Shown: positions 29,271-38,196 of the stretch, in pieces
How the letters are laid out: each line of letters opens with the position of its first letter
How positions within the stretch are numbered: the stretch's first letter is position 1
Notes under the pieces: generated by a model
Databases searched by the model: none
What the model was told of the DNA's origin: nothing
What the model saw: the letters and a program-made list of their open reading frames with translations, nothing else
Origin: SG8-41 sp963699525
GTDB lineage: Bacteria; Pseudomonadota; Gammaproteobacteria; Burkholderiales; SG8-41
Direction: 5' to 3'
Assembly: GCA_963699525.1 (NCBI GenBank)
Contig: CAVOUI010000012.1
Coordinates: 248,001-312,000, forward strand
DNA: 64,000 bases
Program-made: the position numbers and the translations under genes

Positions 29271-29559
29271 CCGCGCTTGCCCTTGTCCATCGGGCCGGCG
29301 CGATACGGGCCGGCCTCTCCCCCGGTTTCCCCCGCGTTCTCTCGACGTGGCGCCGCCCGCGCGCCACAAAAATCCGCTCGCGTTCCGCGAATATCGTAAA
29401 ATACATCAGTACGTTGCGATAACCCGTTAGATAACAATAAGAAGATTCTGGGATAGGGATGAGAAGACTCGATCCGGAACCTGAAGCGCAGGCCCTGCAA
29501 ACTGGGCGTGCCAGTGCTTCCAATTGCGCCAATGGCGGGCTCCACAAGCTGAACGAGCG
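29271..29559. other. Non-coding gap before the phosphatase gene
   Basis: No supported gene is seen. A hairpin of GGCCGG / CCGGCC at 29293-29315 lies just after the formyltransferase stop, without a T run. Further on, an AT-richer stretch (about 29390-29445) is a likely promoter zone for the PP2C operon, but no convincing -35/-10 pair could be fixed. Confidence 0.35.
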
Positions 29560-30375
29560 ATGATCAATCTCGGCTCAGTGCTGGAAGCCGTCACCGCCAC
29601 CCATCCCGGGATGGTGAGATCGCACAACGAGGACAGCCTGGCGGCCGACGCGGAGATCGGGCTGGCGGTGCTCGCCGACGGGATGGGAGGCTATAACGCC
29701 GGGGAGGTCGCGAGTGGCATCGCGGTCGAGCTGATCCGGACCGAGATGAAGAAGGCGCTCGCGGGGAAGACACCCGAGGAGCTCGACGGCCAGGACGCCG
29801 AGCAGCTGATCGAGAAGCACGCGACCCGCGCCAACGCCGCGATCTACCACGCCTCCCAGACCCAGCCGCAGTATTCCGGCATGGGCACGACGCTCGTCGT
29901 GGCGCTGTGGCATGACAACCAGATCTCGGTCGGGCATATCGGCGACTCGCGTCTCTACCGTCTGCGCGACGGTGCCCTCGAGCAGATCACGCGCGACCAT
30001 TCTTTGTTGCAGGAACAGATCGATAGCGGCATGATTACCCGGGAGCAGGCGCGGCATTCCCAGAACAAGAACCTGGTGACCCGCGCGGTGGGCATCGACC
30101 CGGAAGTGGAGACCGAGGTCCATACTTATTCGGTCGAGCCGGGTGATATCTACCTGCTGTGCTCCGACGGGCTGTCCGACATGGTGAGCGACGAGGACGT
30201 CCAGCTGACCCTGACCTCGCTTTCCGCCAACCTGCCGCTCGCGGCGGAGCAATTGGTCCAGCTCGCAAACGACTGCGGGGGGCGCGACAACATTTCGGTG
30301 ATACTGGTGCGGGTCGCGAAGCTCTACCCGGCGCGCACCGGTCTTCTGGACAGGGTGAAGGCTTGGTTCAAATGA
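29560..30375 (+). CDS. PP2C-type Ser/Thr protein phosphatase
   Basis: The protein has 271 aa and is cytoplasmic. All PP2C metal motifs are present: RSHNEDS near residue 20, LADGMGGYN near 42, GMGTTLV, GDSRLYRLRDG near 127, CSDGLSDMVSDED near 200 and GGRDNISVILV near 245. It should be an active Mn/Mg phosphatase of the Stp/PrpC type. It is the first gene of a signalling row (PP2C, FHA, CHASE2 cyclase, GAF-PilB-like, GAF/HD-GYP). The matching Ser/Thr kinase is not beside it but may be the one at 56.9 kb. Confidence 0.94.
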   Translation: MINLGSVLEAVTATHPGMVRSHNEDSLAADAEIGLAVLADGMGGYNAGEVASGIAVELIRTEMKKALAGKTPEELDGQDAEQLIEKHATRANAAIYHASQTQPQYSGMGTTLVVALWHDNQISVGHIGDSRLYRLRDGALEQITRDHSLLQEQIDSGMITREQARHSQNKNLVTRAVGIDPEVETEVHTYSVEPGDIYLLCSDGLSDMVSDEDVQLTLTSLSANLPLAAEQLVQLANDCGGRDNISVILVRVAKLYPARTGLLDRVKAWFK

Positions 30376-30391
30376 GAGGCGGGGTACCACC

Positions 30392-31162
30392 ATGGCGAAG
30401 TTGATTCTCAGTCTGGAGGGATCGGTGATCCGGGAGATTCCTCTCGACAAGGAGCGCATCACGATCGGGCGCAGGCCGCAGAACGACATCCAGATCGAGA
30501 ACCTGGCGGTGAGCGGCGAGCACGCCTGCATCGTCACCATCCTCAACGACTCCTTTCTCGAGGACCTGGGGAGCACCAACGGGACGCTCGTCAACGGCAA
30601 CCCGATCAAGAAGCACATCCTGCAGAACAACGACGTGATCGAGATCGGCAAGTACAAGATAAAGTACGTGGTCGAGGTGGCCGCTGCCGGTCATGCCACG
30701 CAGGACGATTTCGAGCGGACGATGGTGATGAAGTCCCAGCCGGGGCGGCCGGCCGTGGCCAGGCCCGCGGCATCCCCGACCCAGCCGCCGACGACCGGGC
30801 CCCGCCCCGCAACGGGCCCGCTGACCTCTCCGCCGCTCGGGGCAAGGCCGACGGCCCCCGCGGCACCCGCACCGAAGCCCGCGGTGGCCGATGCCCAGCC
30901 GCTTGCCGCGCTGCAGCTCCTCACCGGGCCGAATGCGGGCAGGGAAATCGAGCTCGTCAAGAACCTCACGACCCTGGGCAAGCCGGGCCTGCAGGTCGCC
31001 GTGATTACGCGGCGCCCGCAGGGCTATTTCATCACCCATGTCGAGGGCGCCAGCTTTCCGGTTCTGAATGGCAAGGCGATCGATGCGCAGGCGCGTCAGC
31101 TGAACGATCACGACGTCATCGAGCTGGCCGGCGTCAAGATGGAGTTCTTCCTCAAGAGGTAG
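30392..31162 (+). CDS. FHA-domain protein with a second degenerate FHA-like domain
   Basis: The protein has 256 aa. The N-terminal FHA domain (about 3-90) has the phosphothreonine-binding residues in place: IGRRPQNDI, SGEHACI and DLGSTNGTLVNG. A Pro/Ala/Thr-rich linker (about 105-165) follows, then a second FHA-like fold (about 170-256) without the SxxH motif. It lies 16 bases after the phosphatase gene, so the two are cotranscribed. It would read threonine phosphorylation written by a Ser/Thr kinase and erased by the PP2C protein. Confidence 0.9.
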   Translation: MAKLILSLEGSVIREIPLDKERITIGRRPQNDIQIENLAVSGEHACIVTILNDSFLEDLGSTNGTLVNGNPIKKHILQNNDVIEIGKYKIKYVVEVAAAGHATQDDFERTMVMKSQPGRPAVARPAASPTQPPTTGPRPATGPLTSPPLGARPTAPAAPAPKPAVADAQPLAALQLLTGPNAGREIELVKNLTTLGKPGLQVAVITRRPQGYFITHVEGASFPVLNGKAIDAQARQLNDHDVIELAGVKMEFFLKR

Positions 31163-31224
31163 ACCGGACCGCCGTCGGGATCGCGCGCGCTTTCGCGGAA
31201 ATCGGGCACTGAGGCGGAAGCGGA

Positions 31225-33477
31225 GTGCTGGCGGCAATACGAAAGCACCTGGCGCGGTTCATCATCGGCCTCGTCGTCGTGGTGGTATTCCTCGCGCACG
31301 CGGTCGGGCTGTGGCCGCTGCCGCTGCTGTCAAACCTCGAGGCGATCGTCTACGACACCCGGCTGCGGCTCACCATGCCGGGCACCGTTGACCCGCGCAT
31401 CGTCATACTGGACATCGACGAGAAGAGCCTGCAGGAGCGGGAGCAGGGGGGCGAAGGCCGCTGGCCGTGGCCGCGCGACCGCCTCGCGCTGCTGCTCGAC
31501 AAGCTGTTCGACCGGCACGAGGTGGCGATCGTCGGCTTCGACGTGGTGTTCGCCGAGCGCGACGAGTCCTCCGGCATCCGGGTGCTCGATCGTGTCGGCG
31601 AGAAAGAACTGCGGGACGTGCCGCAATACCAAGCCGTACTCAGGCAGCTCCGGCCGGAGCTCGAGTACGACGGCATCCTCGCGCGCAAGATGAGGGGGCG
31701 GCCGGTCGTGCTCGGCTACTCGTTTTCGAGCGACGATCCGGCGCGGGCGCCCAGGAAAGGCCTGCTGCCGCCGCCGGTTTTCACGCGGGACGCGTTTGCC
31801 GCCGATCCGGTTCGCGCGACGACGTGGTCCGGCTACACGTCGAACCTCGAGATCTTGCAGCAGTCCGCGGCCGGTGCCGGCCACTTCAATCCCTGGACGG
31901 ATGATGACGGGATCGTGCGCCGGGTGCCGATGCTGGCCGAGTACGGCGGCGCGTACTACGAGCCGCTGTCGCTGGCAATGGTGCGCGTGCTGCTCGGCTC
32001 GCCGCCGCTGAAGCCGGTGCGCCCCGACCCGGCATATTCCTCGGAGAACTACCAGGCACTCGAGTGGCTCGAAGTCGGGCCGCTGCGCATCCCGCTGGAC
32101 GCCACCGCGAGCGCGCTCGTGCCCTACCGCGGGCGCCAGGGCAGCTTCCGGTACATTTCCGTCGTCGACGTGATGAACGACCGCGCGGCGTCGGCGGACC
32201 TGAAGGGCAAGATCGTGCTGGTCGGCACGACGGCCCCGGGTCTGCTCGACCTGAGGGCGACCCCGGTCGACCCGGTCTATCCGGGGGTCGAGGTGCATGC
32301 CAACATGATCTCGGGCATGCTCGACGGCAGCATCAAGCAGCGGCCGCCGTACGTGGTGGGAGCGGAATTTGTTCTGCTGCTCGCGGCGGGATTGGCGATG
32401 GCACTGCTGCTGCCGCTGCTGAATCCCCTCGCGTCCACGCTCACGACGGTGGCGGTGCTGGCGGCGGTGCTGGCGACCAACGTCCTGGTCTACCAGCGCG
32501 CCGATCTGGTGCTGCCGCTCGCCTCCGGGCTCGTCCTGATCCTGGTGCTGTTCACGCTCAACATGGCCTACGGCTTCTTCGTCGAGGCGCGTGGCATGCG
32601 CCAGATCACGGGCCTGTTCGGGCAGTACGTCCCGCCCGAGCTGGTGGACGAAATGGCGCGCAACCCGGAGCGGTTCAACATGGCGCCGCGCGAGCAGGAA
32701 CTGACGGTGTTGTTTTCCGATGTGCGCGGATTTACCACCATCTCCGAAAGCCTGACGCCCCAGGATCTCTCGGCCTACGTCAACGAATACCTCACCCGCA
32801 TGAGCCTGGTGATCCGCGAGCGGCACCGCGGCACGCTGGACAAGTACATCGGCGACGCGATCATGGCGTTCTGGGGCGCACCGGTTGCCGATCCGCAGCA
32901 CGCGCGCAATGCGGTGCTGGCGGCGCTGGACATGCAGAGCGAGGCGAGGGCGCTCAACGAGACATTCAAGGCCAAGAACTGGCCCACGTTCAGAATCGGC
33001 ATCGGCGTGAACTCGGGAATCATGCGGGTCGGCGACATGGGGTCGAAGATCCGCAAGGCCTACACCGTGATGGGCGATGCGGTGAACATCGCGTCGCGGC
33101 TCGAGGGCGTCACAAAACAGTACGGGGCTGATATTATGATCGGCGAGGGCACGCGCCGGCTGCTAACCGGCTTCGTCCTGCGCGAGATCGACCGGGTGCG
33201 CGTGAAGGGCAAGGACGAGCCGGTTGCGATCTACCAGCCGCTCGGCCTGGAAGGGCAGGTGGACCCATCCAGGCTGGATGAAGTAGACTTGTGGAATCAG
33301 GCCCTTAGACTCTATCGCCAACAGGATTGGGACCGCGCCGAACTGCAGCTGCTCAATTTGCGCAAGATCGCGCCGGACAGCGACGTCTATGCGTTGTTCA
33401 TCGAGCGCATCGCGCATCTTCGCGCCCATCCGCCTGCGGCGGACTGGGATGGTGCCTGGACCTTTGAAACCAAGTAA
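31225..33477 (+). CDS. CHASE2-domain adenylate cyclase
   Basis: This is a 750-aa membrane protein. A signal-anchor helix lies near 12-32. A large periplasmic CHASE2 sensor (about 35-380) includes IVILDIDEKSLQE and GFDVVFAERDES. Three membrane helices (about 385-450) lead into the cyclase domain (about 490-670). Catalytic metal sites LFSDVRGFT and DKYIGDAIMAFWG and the pair GDAVNIASRLEG are intact. The start is GTG 31225 with GAGGCGGAAG before it. It sits in the PP2C-FHA operon. Like the cyclase at 2.3-4.0 kb, it ends in a TPR-like tail of about 80 residues with similar wording (SDVYALFIERIAHLRA), so the two are related paralogues. Confidence 0.92.
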   Translation: MLAAIRKHLARFIIGLVVVVVFLAHAVGLWPLPLLSNLEAIVYDTRLRLTMPGTVDPRIVILDIDEKSLQEREQGGEGRWPWPRDRLALLLDKLFDRHEVAIVGFDVVFAERDESSGIRVLDRVGEKELRDVPQYQAVLRQLRPELEYDGILARKMRGRPVVLGYSFSSDDPARAPRKGLLPPPVFTRDAFAADPVRATTWSGYTSNLEILQQSAAGAGHFNPWTDDDGIVRRVPMLAEYGGAYYEPLSLAMVRVLLGSPPLKPVRPDPAYSSENYQALEWLEVGPLRIPLDATASALVPYRGRQGSFRYISVVDVMNDRAASADLKGKIVLVGTTAPGLLDLRATPVDPVYPGVEVHANMISGMLDGSIKQRPPYVVGAEFVLLLAAGLAMALLLPLLNPLASTLTTVAVLAAVLATNVLVYQRADLVLPLASGLVLILVLFTLNMAYGFFVEARGMRQITGLFGQYVPPELVDEMARNPERFNMAPREQELTVLFSDVRGFTTISESLTPQDLSAYVNEYLTRMSLVIRERHRGTLDKYIGDAIMAFWGAPVADPQHARNAVLAALDMQSEARALNETFKAKNWPTFRIGIGVNSGIMRVGDMGSKIRKAYTVMGDAVNIASRLEGVTKQYGADIMIGEGTRRLLTGFVLREIDRVRVKGKDEPVAIYQPLGLEGQVDPSRLDEVDLWNQALRLYRQQDWDRAELQLLNLRKIAPDSDVYALFIERIAHLRAHPPAADWDGAWTFETK

Positions 33478-33637
33478 CCGTGCCCTGCAGGGCGCCCGAT
33501 CGGGCGCTTCCGCCGTCTGCCGGGCGCTATGCGCATCTCCGTCCGCGGTGCTGCGAAATGCGACGTTGCGAAAGCCGCAACTCACTGGGCGCCCCGAACG
33601 GTGGGAGAGCCTCAAATGATGAATAGTGCCGCTGTAC

Positions 33638-33653
33638 TGGCACGATTCTCGCT
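33638..33653 (+). promoter_or_regulatory. Candidate sigma-54 promoter before the GAF-PilB-like gene
   Basis: TGGCACG-ATTC-TCGCT matches the -24/-12 consensus TGGCACG-N4-TTGCW at all but one base and keeps the essential GG and GC pairs at the proper distance. It lies 118 bases upstream of ATG 33771 in a 293-base gap with no gene. The pilin gene has a perfect version. Confidence 0.5.
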
Positions 33654-33770
33654 GTATCTTCGAGGTTCCGCTCGGGGGGCCGGAGCAACGGCAATCCGGC
33701 GTTCCGCGGGGTGGAGCTTGAATCGGGAAGTCGCTGCGGACGAGTCAATCTCGAGCGTATGGGGGGCCGT

Positions 33771-36147
33771 ATGAGCACCGTACTCCAGAGCAAGCCGGCG
33801 AGCCACGACAGCCTAACGGACAAGCTGAATTTCCAGCAGAAGCTGCAGGCCGTCACCAACAAGATCCATGCGACGAAGAACATCGACGAGATCATCCTCG
33901 AGCTGTCGCAGGAGCTGTGCAGTCTCTTCCACGCCGACCGGCTGACGATCTACCTCGCGAGCGAGGACCGGGGCTCGATCGTCTCCAAGGTCAAGACCGG
34001 CCTCAATTCCTTCAAGGACATCAAGCTGCCGGTGAACGAGCAGTCGATCGCGGGCTTCGTCGCCAGCAACAAGCGCGTGGTCAACATCCGCGACGTCTAC
34101 GACGACGTGGAGCTGAAAGTCCTACAGCCCGCAGCTGAATTTCCTCAAGGCGGTCGACGCCAAGACGGGCTACCGGACCAAGCAGATGCTGGTCGCTCCG
34201 GTGACCGAGGGCAAGGGCAAGGAGCTGATCGGCGTGGTGCAGATCATCAACCACAAGGGCGGCCCGACCTTCCCGCCGGCGATGGAGGAAGGCGTGGTGC
34301 AGCTATGCGAAACGCTGGCGATCGCGTTCCGCCAGCGCCAGGGCTCGATGATGCAGGTGCGCACCAAGTACGACGGGCTCGTCACCAACGCGGTGATCTC
34401 GGGGGAAGAGCTCGAGCTCGCGCAGCGCTCGGCGCGGAGGAAGAACCTCGACATGGAGACGGTGCTGATCGAGGAGTTCAAGGTCAAGCTTCCCGCGCTG
34501 GGCGAGGCGCTCGCGGCCTATTTCGGCGTGCCCTACGAGCCGTACAAGGGGGACCGCATCAAGTCGCCGGACCTCATCAAGAACATGAGCCGCGACTTCT
34601 GCAAGACCAATCACTGGGCCCCGGTCGAGGACAGCAAGGACGGTATCGTCATCGTGGCCACGGATCCCGAGCGGATCAAGGCTTCGAAGATGGTCAACAA
34701 CATCTACCCCAAGAGCAAGATCGTCTACAAGGTCACGACGAACCGGGAATTCGACCAGACGCTCGACCAGCTCTTCGGCGGCGGCGGGTTCGGGGGCGAC
34801 CCCGGGGACATCGGCGACATACTCGGCACGCTCGACGACGAGGATGGCGCACCGGTCGAAGGCGCGGAGGACGTGGCGTCGGCCGCCGCCGACAACGAGG
34901 TGGTGAAGCTCGTCAACAAGGTGATCATCGACGCCTACCAGCAGGGCGCCTCGGATATCCATATCGAACCCTACCCGGGGAAGTCCAAGACCGATATCCG
35001 CTTCCGCAAGGACGGCGAGCTCATGACTTACATCTCGGTGCCGGGCAGCTACCGTAACGCGATCGCCGCGCGCCTGAAGATCATGTGCGACCTGGACATC
35101 TCCGAGCGCAGGAAGCCCCAGGACGGCAAGATCAAGTTCAAGAAGTTCGGCCCGCTCGACATCGAGCTGCGCGTCGCCACCATCCCGACGCAGGGCGGCG
35201 TGGAAGACATCGTGATGCGGATTCTCTCGGCCGGCGAGCCGATGCCGCTCGACAAGATGGGCTTCTCCAAGCGCAACCTGCGGCTGTGCAAGCAGGAAAT
35301 CGACAAGCCCTATGGCCTGTTCTTCGTGTGCGGGCCGACCGGCTCGGGCAAGACCACGACGCTGCATTCGGTGCTGGGCTACCTCAACACGCCGGAGATG
35401 AAGATCTGGACGGCCGAGGACCCGGTCGAAATCACGCAGAAGGGCCTGCGGCAGGTGCAGATGAACCCCAAGGCGGGTTTGACCTTCGCCATCGCCATGC
35501 GGGCGTTCCTGCGCGCCGATCCGGACGTGATCATGGTGGGGGAAATGCGCGACAAGGAGACGGTCTCGACCGGCATCGAGGCCTCGCTCACGGGCCACCT
35601 GGTGTTCGCGACCCTGCACACGAACAGCGCGCCGGAGTCGATCGTGCGGCTGCTCGACATGGGGATGGACCCGTTCAACTTCGCCGATGCGCTGCTCGGA
35701 GTGCTCGCGCAGCGCCTCGCCCGGCGGCTCTGCAAGTGCAAGGAACCGCACGTCGCGACCAATGAGGAAATCCACGCGCTGCTGGAGGAGTACACGCTCG
35801 AGCTGCAGAACACGGGGACATGGAAGAAGGACCCCAAGGCAGCGCGCGCGAAGGTGTATGAAGAATGGGTGAAGGAATTCGGCAACGACCGGGGCGAGCT
35901 CATCCTCCACACCGCCAAGGGCTGCGACGTCTGCAACAACACCGGCTACAAGGGCCGGTTGGGCCTGCACGAGCTGCTGATCGGCACCGACCGCATCAAG
36001 AAGCACATCCAGGAGCACTCGCGGGTGTCGGACATGCTCGTGACCGCACTCGAGGACGGCATGCGCACCCTCAAGCAGGACGGCATCGAGAAGGTGCTGC
36101 AGGGGATCACGGACATCCAGCAGGTGCGGGCGGTGTGCATCAAGTAG
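33771..36147 (+). CDS. GAF-domain GspE/PilB-family ATPase (one frame correction)
   Basis: About 791 aa after correction. Residues about 10-180 form a GAF sensor. The frame breaks inside it near 34108 and is restored by removing one A of an AAA run (giving ELKSYSPQLNFLKAVDAKTGYRTKQM). Then comes an MshEN/GspE_N domain (ARRKNLDMETVLIEEFKV). Last is the ATPase with DIHIEPYPGKSKTDIRFR, Walker A GPTGSGKTTTLHS, EDPVEITQ, Walker B IMVGEMRDKE and LHTNSAPES. A cysteine pair (CKCKE, CDVCNNTGYKGR) ends it. The fusion of a GAF sensor to a pilus/secretion motor, and its place after a cyclase and before an HD-GYP protein, suggest a motor or gliding ATPase under ligand control. The pilin gene lies 4.5 kb downstream. 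Confidence 0.88.
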
Positions 36148-36155
36148 CGCACGGG

Positions 36156-37811
36156 ATGATCGAGGAAGCCGGCCGCGCCCGGGGCGCGGACGATCTGCTC
36201 AAGCGCCTCGAGGAGCTCAGCCACATCGGCATTGCCCTCTCGCAGGAGAGGGACATCAACAAGCTGCTCGAGCGCATCCTCATCGCGGCGAAGGACATCA
36301 CGCACGCCGACGGCGGCACGCTCTACCGGATGACGGAGGAACAGACCCTCAAGTTCGAGATCTTCCGCAACGACACGCTCGGCATCGCGATGGGGGGCAC
36401 CACCGGGGTCGAGATCCCCTTCTACCCCATTAACCTCTTCGACAAGGACGGCAAGCCGGTCCAGTCCATGGTGGCTGCCTACGCGGTGCACCAGGACCGG
36501 TCCGTCAACATCGCCGACGCCTACACCGAGGCCGGCTTCGACTTCACCGGCACCCAGAATTTCGACAAGAAGACCGGCTATCGCTCGAAGTCGTTCCTGA
36601 CCATGCCGATGAAGAACCACGAGGGACTGATCATCGGTGTGCTGCAGCTGATCAACGCCAAGGACCCGGGCACCGGCGAGGTGGTGGCGTTTTCCGATAC
36701 CGACCAGCACCTGGCCGAGTCGCTCGCCTCTCAGGCTGCGATCGCGCTCACCAACCGCCTGCTGATCAACCACCTGGAGAACCTGTTCGAGTCGTTCATC
36801 ACCCTCATCAACGCCGCGATCGACGACAAGTCGCCCTATACCGGGGGGCACTGCCAGCGCGTGCCGATGCTCACCATGATGCTTGCGGAGGCGGTGGACC
36901 GGTGCAAGGTCGGGCCCCTCCGGGAATTCACGATGACGGAGCGCGACCGCTACGAGCTCAAGATCGCGGGATTGCTGCACGACTGCGGCAAGGTCACGAC
37001 GCCGGTGCACGTCGTGGACAAGGCGACCAAGCTCCAGACCATCTTCGACCGCGTCGCCCTCATCGACACGCGCTTCGAGGTGGTGAAGCGCGATGCGGAA
37101 ATCGCGCTGCTCAAGGGCCGTCTGGAGAAACTTGCGCCCGGGCGCCGGGACGTGGTCGGCGACGCGCAGCTCGGCGCGGGCCTCCGCGAGATCGAGAGCG
37201 ACCGCGATTTCCTGCGCCACGCCAACATCGGCAGCGAAGCGATGAAGGACGAGGACATCGCGCGGGTGAAAGCGATCGCCAAGCGCTACCGCTGGCGCAA
37301 CGGCGAGGGCGAGCACGCCGATTTCCTGAGCGAGGAGGAGGTGCGGAACCTCACGATCCGCTCCGGCACCCTCACCGCGGAAGAGCGCCAGATCATCAAC
37401 CACCACATCGAGGTCACCATCCAGATGCTGGAGTCGCTGCCGTGGCCGCGGCACCTGAAGAATGTGCCCGAGTACGCCGGCGGCCACCATGAGCGCATGG
37501 ACGGCAAGGGCTACCCGCGGGGGCTGAAGCGCGAGCAAATGTCGGTGCAGGCGCGCTGCATGGGGATTGCCGACATCTTCGAGGCGCTGACCGCCAAGGA
37601 CCGTCCGTACAAGAAGGGCAAGACGCTGACCGAGTCGCTCGCCATCCTCGGCAAGTTCAAGCTGAACGGCCACATCGACCCCGACCTCTTCGACATCTTC
37701 ATGTGGGAAAAGGTGTACGAGAAATACGCGCGCGAGTTTCTCGACCCGGACCAGATCGACGAGGTCGACGTCGCCCAGATTCCCGGCTATGTTCCTCCGC
37801 CGGCGGCGTAG
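36156..37811 (+). CDS. GAF and HD-GYP domain protein, probable cyclic-di-GMP phosphodiesterase
   Basis: The protein has 551 aa. An N-terminal GAF domain (about 15-190, with KTGYRSKSFLTMPMKNHEG) is followed by an HD-GYP domain (about 215-530) with GLLHDCGKVT, the GYP segment HHERMDGKGYPRGL and ADIFEALTAKDRPYK. An insert of about 90 residues separates the first HD motif from the rest. The metal residues are kept, so hydrolysis of cyclic di-GMP is likely. The start ATG 36156 is 9 bases after the ATPase stop. It is the last gene of the signalling row and pairs logically with the pilus motor, since such motors are often set by cyclic di-GMP. Confidence 0.9.
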   Translation: MIEEAGRARGADDLLKRLEELSHIGIALSQERDINKLLERILIAAKDITHADGGTLYRMTEEQTLKFEIFRNDTLGIAMGGTTGVEIPFYPINLFDKDGKPVQSMVAAYAVHQDRSVNIADAYTEAGFDFTGTQNFDKKTGYRSKSFLTMPMKNHEGLIIGVLQLINAKDPGTGEVVAFSDTDQHLAESLASQAAIALTNRLLINHLENLFESFITLINAAIDDKSPYTGGHCQRVPMLTMMLAEAVDRCKVGPLREFTMTERDRYELKIAGLLHDCGKVTTPVHVVDKATKLQTIFDRVALIDTRFEVVKRDAEIALLKGRLEKLAPGRRDVVGDAQLGAGLREIESDRDFLRHANIGSEAMKDEDIARVKAIAKRYRWRNGEGEHADFLSEEEVRNLTIRSGTLTAEERQIINHHIEVTIQMLESLPWPRHLKNVPEYAGGHHERMDGKGYPRGLKREQMSVQARCMGIADIFEALTAKDRPYKKGKTLTESLAILGKFKLNGHIDPDLFDIFMWEKVYEKYAREFLDPDQIDEVDVAQIPGYVPPPAA

Positions 37812-37869
37812 GCCGCGGCGGCCGTTGCCGGCTGCTTCCGGCGTGATCCAGGTTCGCTGAGACGCGTTC

Positions 37870-38196
37870 ATGGGAATCTTCGACTGGTTCAGCACGCGGG
37901 AGGTCGACGAGCTCGCGGCCGCAATCGCCGCTGAACTTGTCAAACGCGTCCCCCCGGCGGCGCTCGAATCCCGCACGCGGAAGGCGGCAGAGCGACTGAG
38001 AAACACACACGACGCGATCTTTGCCCGCGCCGGAAAGTTCGCACGCACGCATCCGCTCAACGTCTACAAGCGGGCGCGGCTCGGCAACCAGTTCCGGTGG
38101 GCCCTTGCGGAGGCGGGCTATCCGCCTGAGTTCGTCGATTCCTGGACCTACGAGCTCGCCATCCTGATCACGCTCGACAAAGCGCCGCGCGGTTGA
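37870..38196 (+). CDS. Conserved-looking small protein of unknown function
   Basis: This is a 108-aa soluble, mostly helical protein starting MGIFDWFSTREVDELAAAIA, with no signal peptide. An aromatic C-terminal part (GNQFRWALAEAGYPPEFVDSWTYELAILI) looks like a folded domain. Its stop overlaps the start of the O-GlcNAc-transferase-like gene (TGATG), so translation is coupled. I do not recognise the family. A helper of the downstream glycosyltransferase is possible. Confidence 0.7.
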   Translation: MGIFDWFSTREVDELAAAIAAELVKRVPPAALESRTRKAAERLRNTHDAIFARAGKFARTHPLNVYKRARLGNQFRWALAEAGYPPEFVDSWTYELAILITLDKAPRG

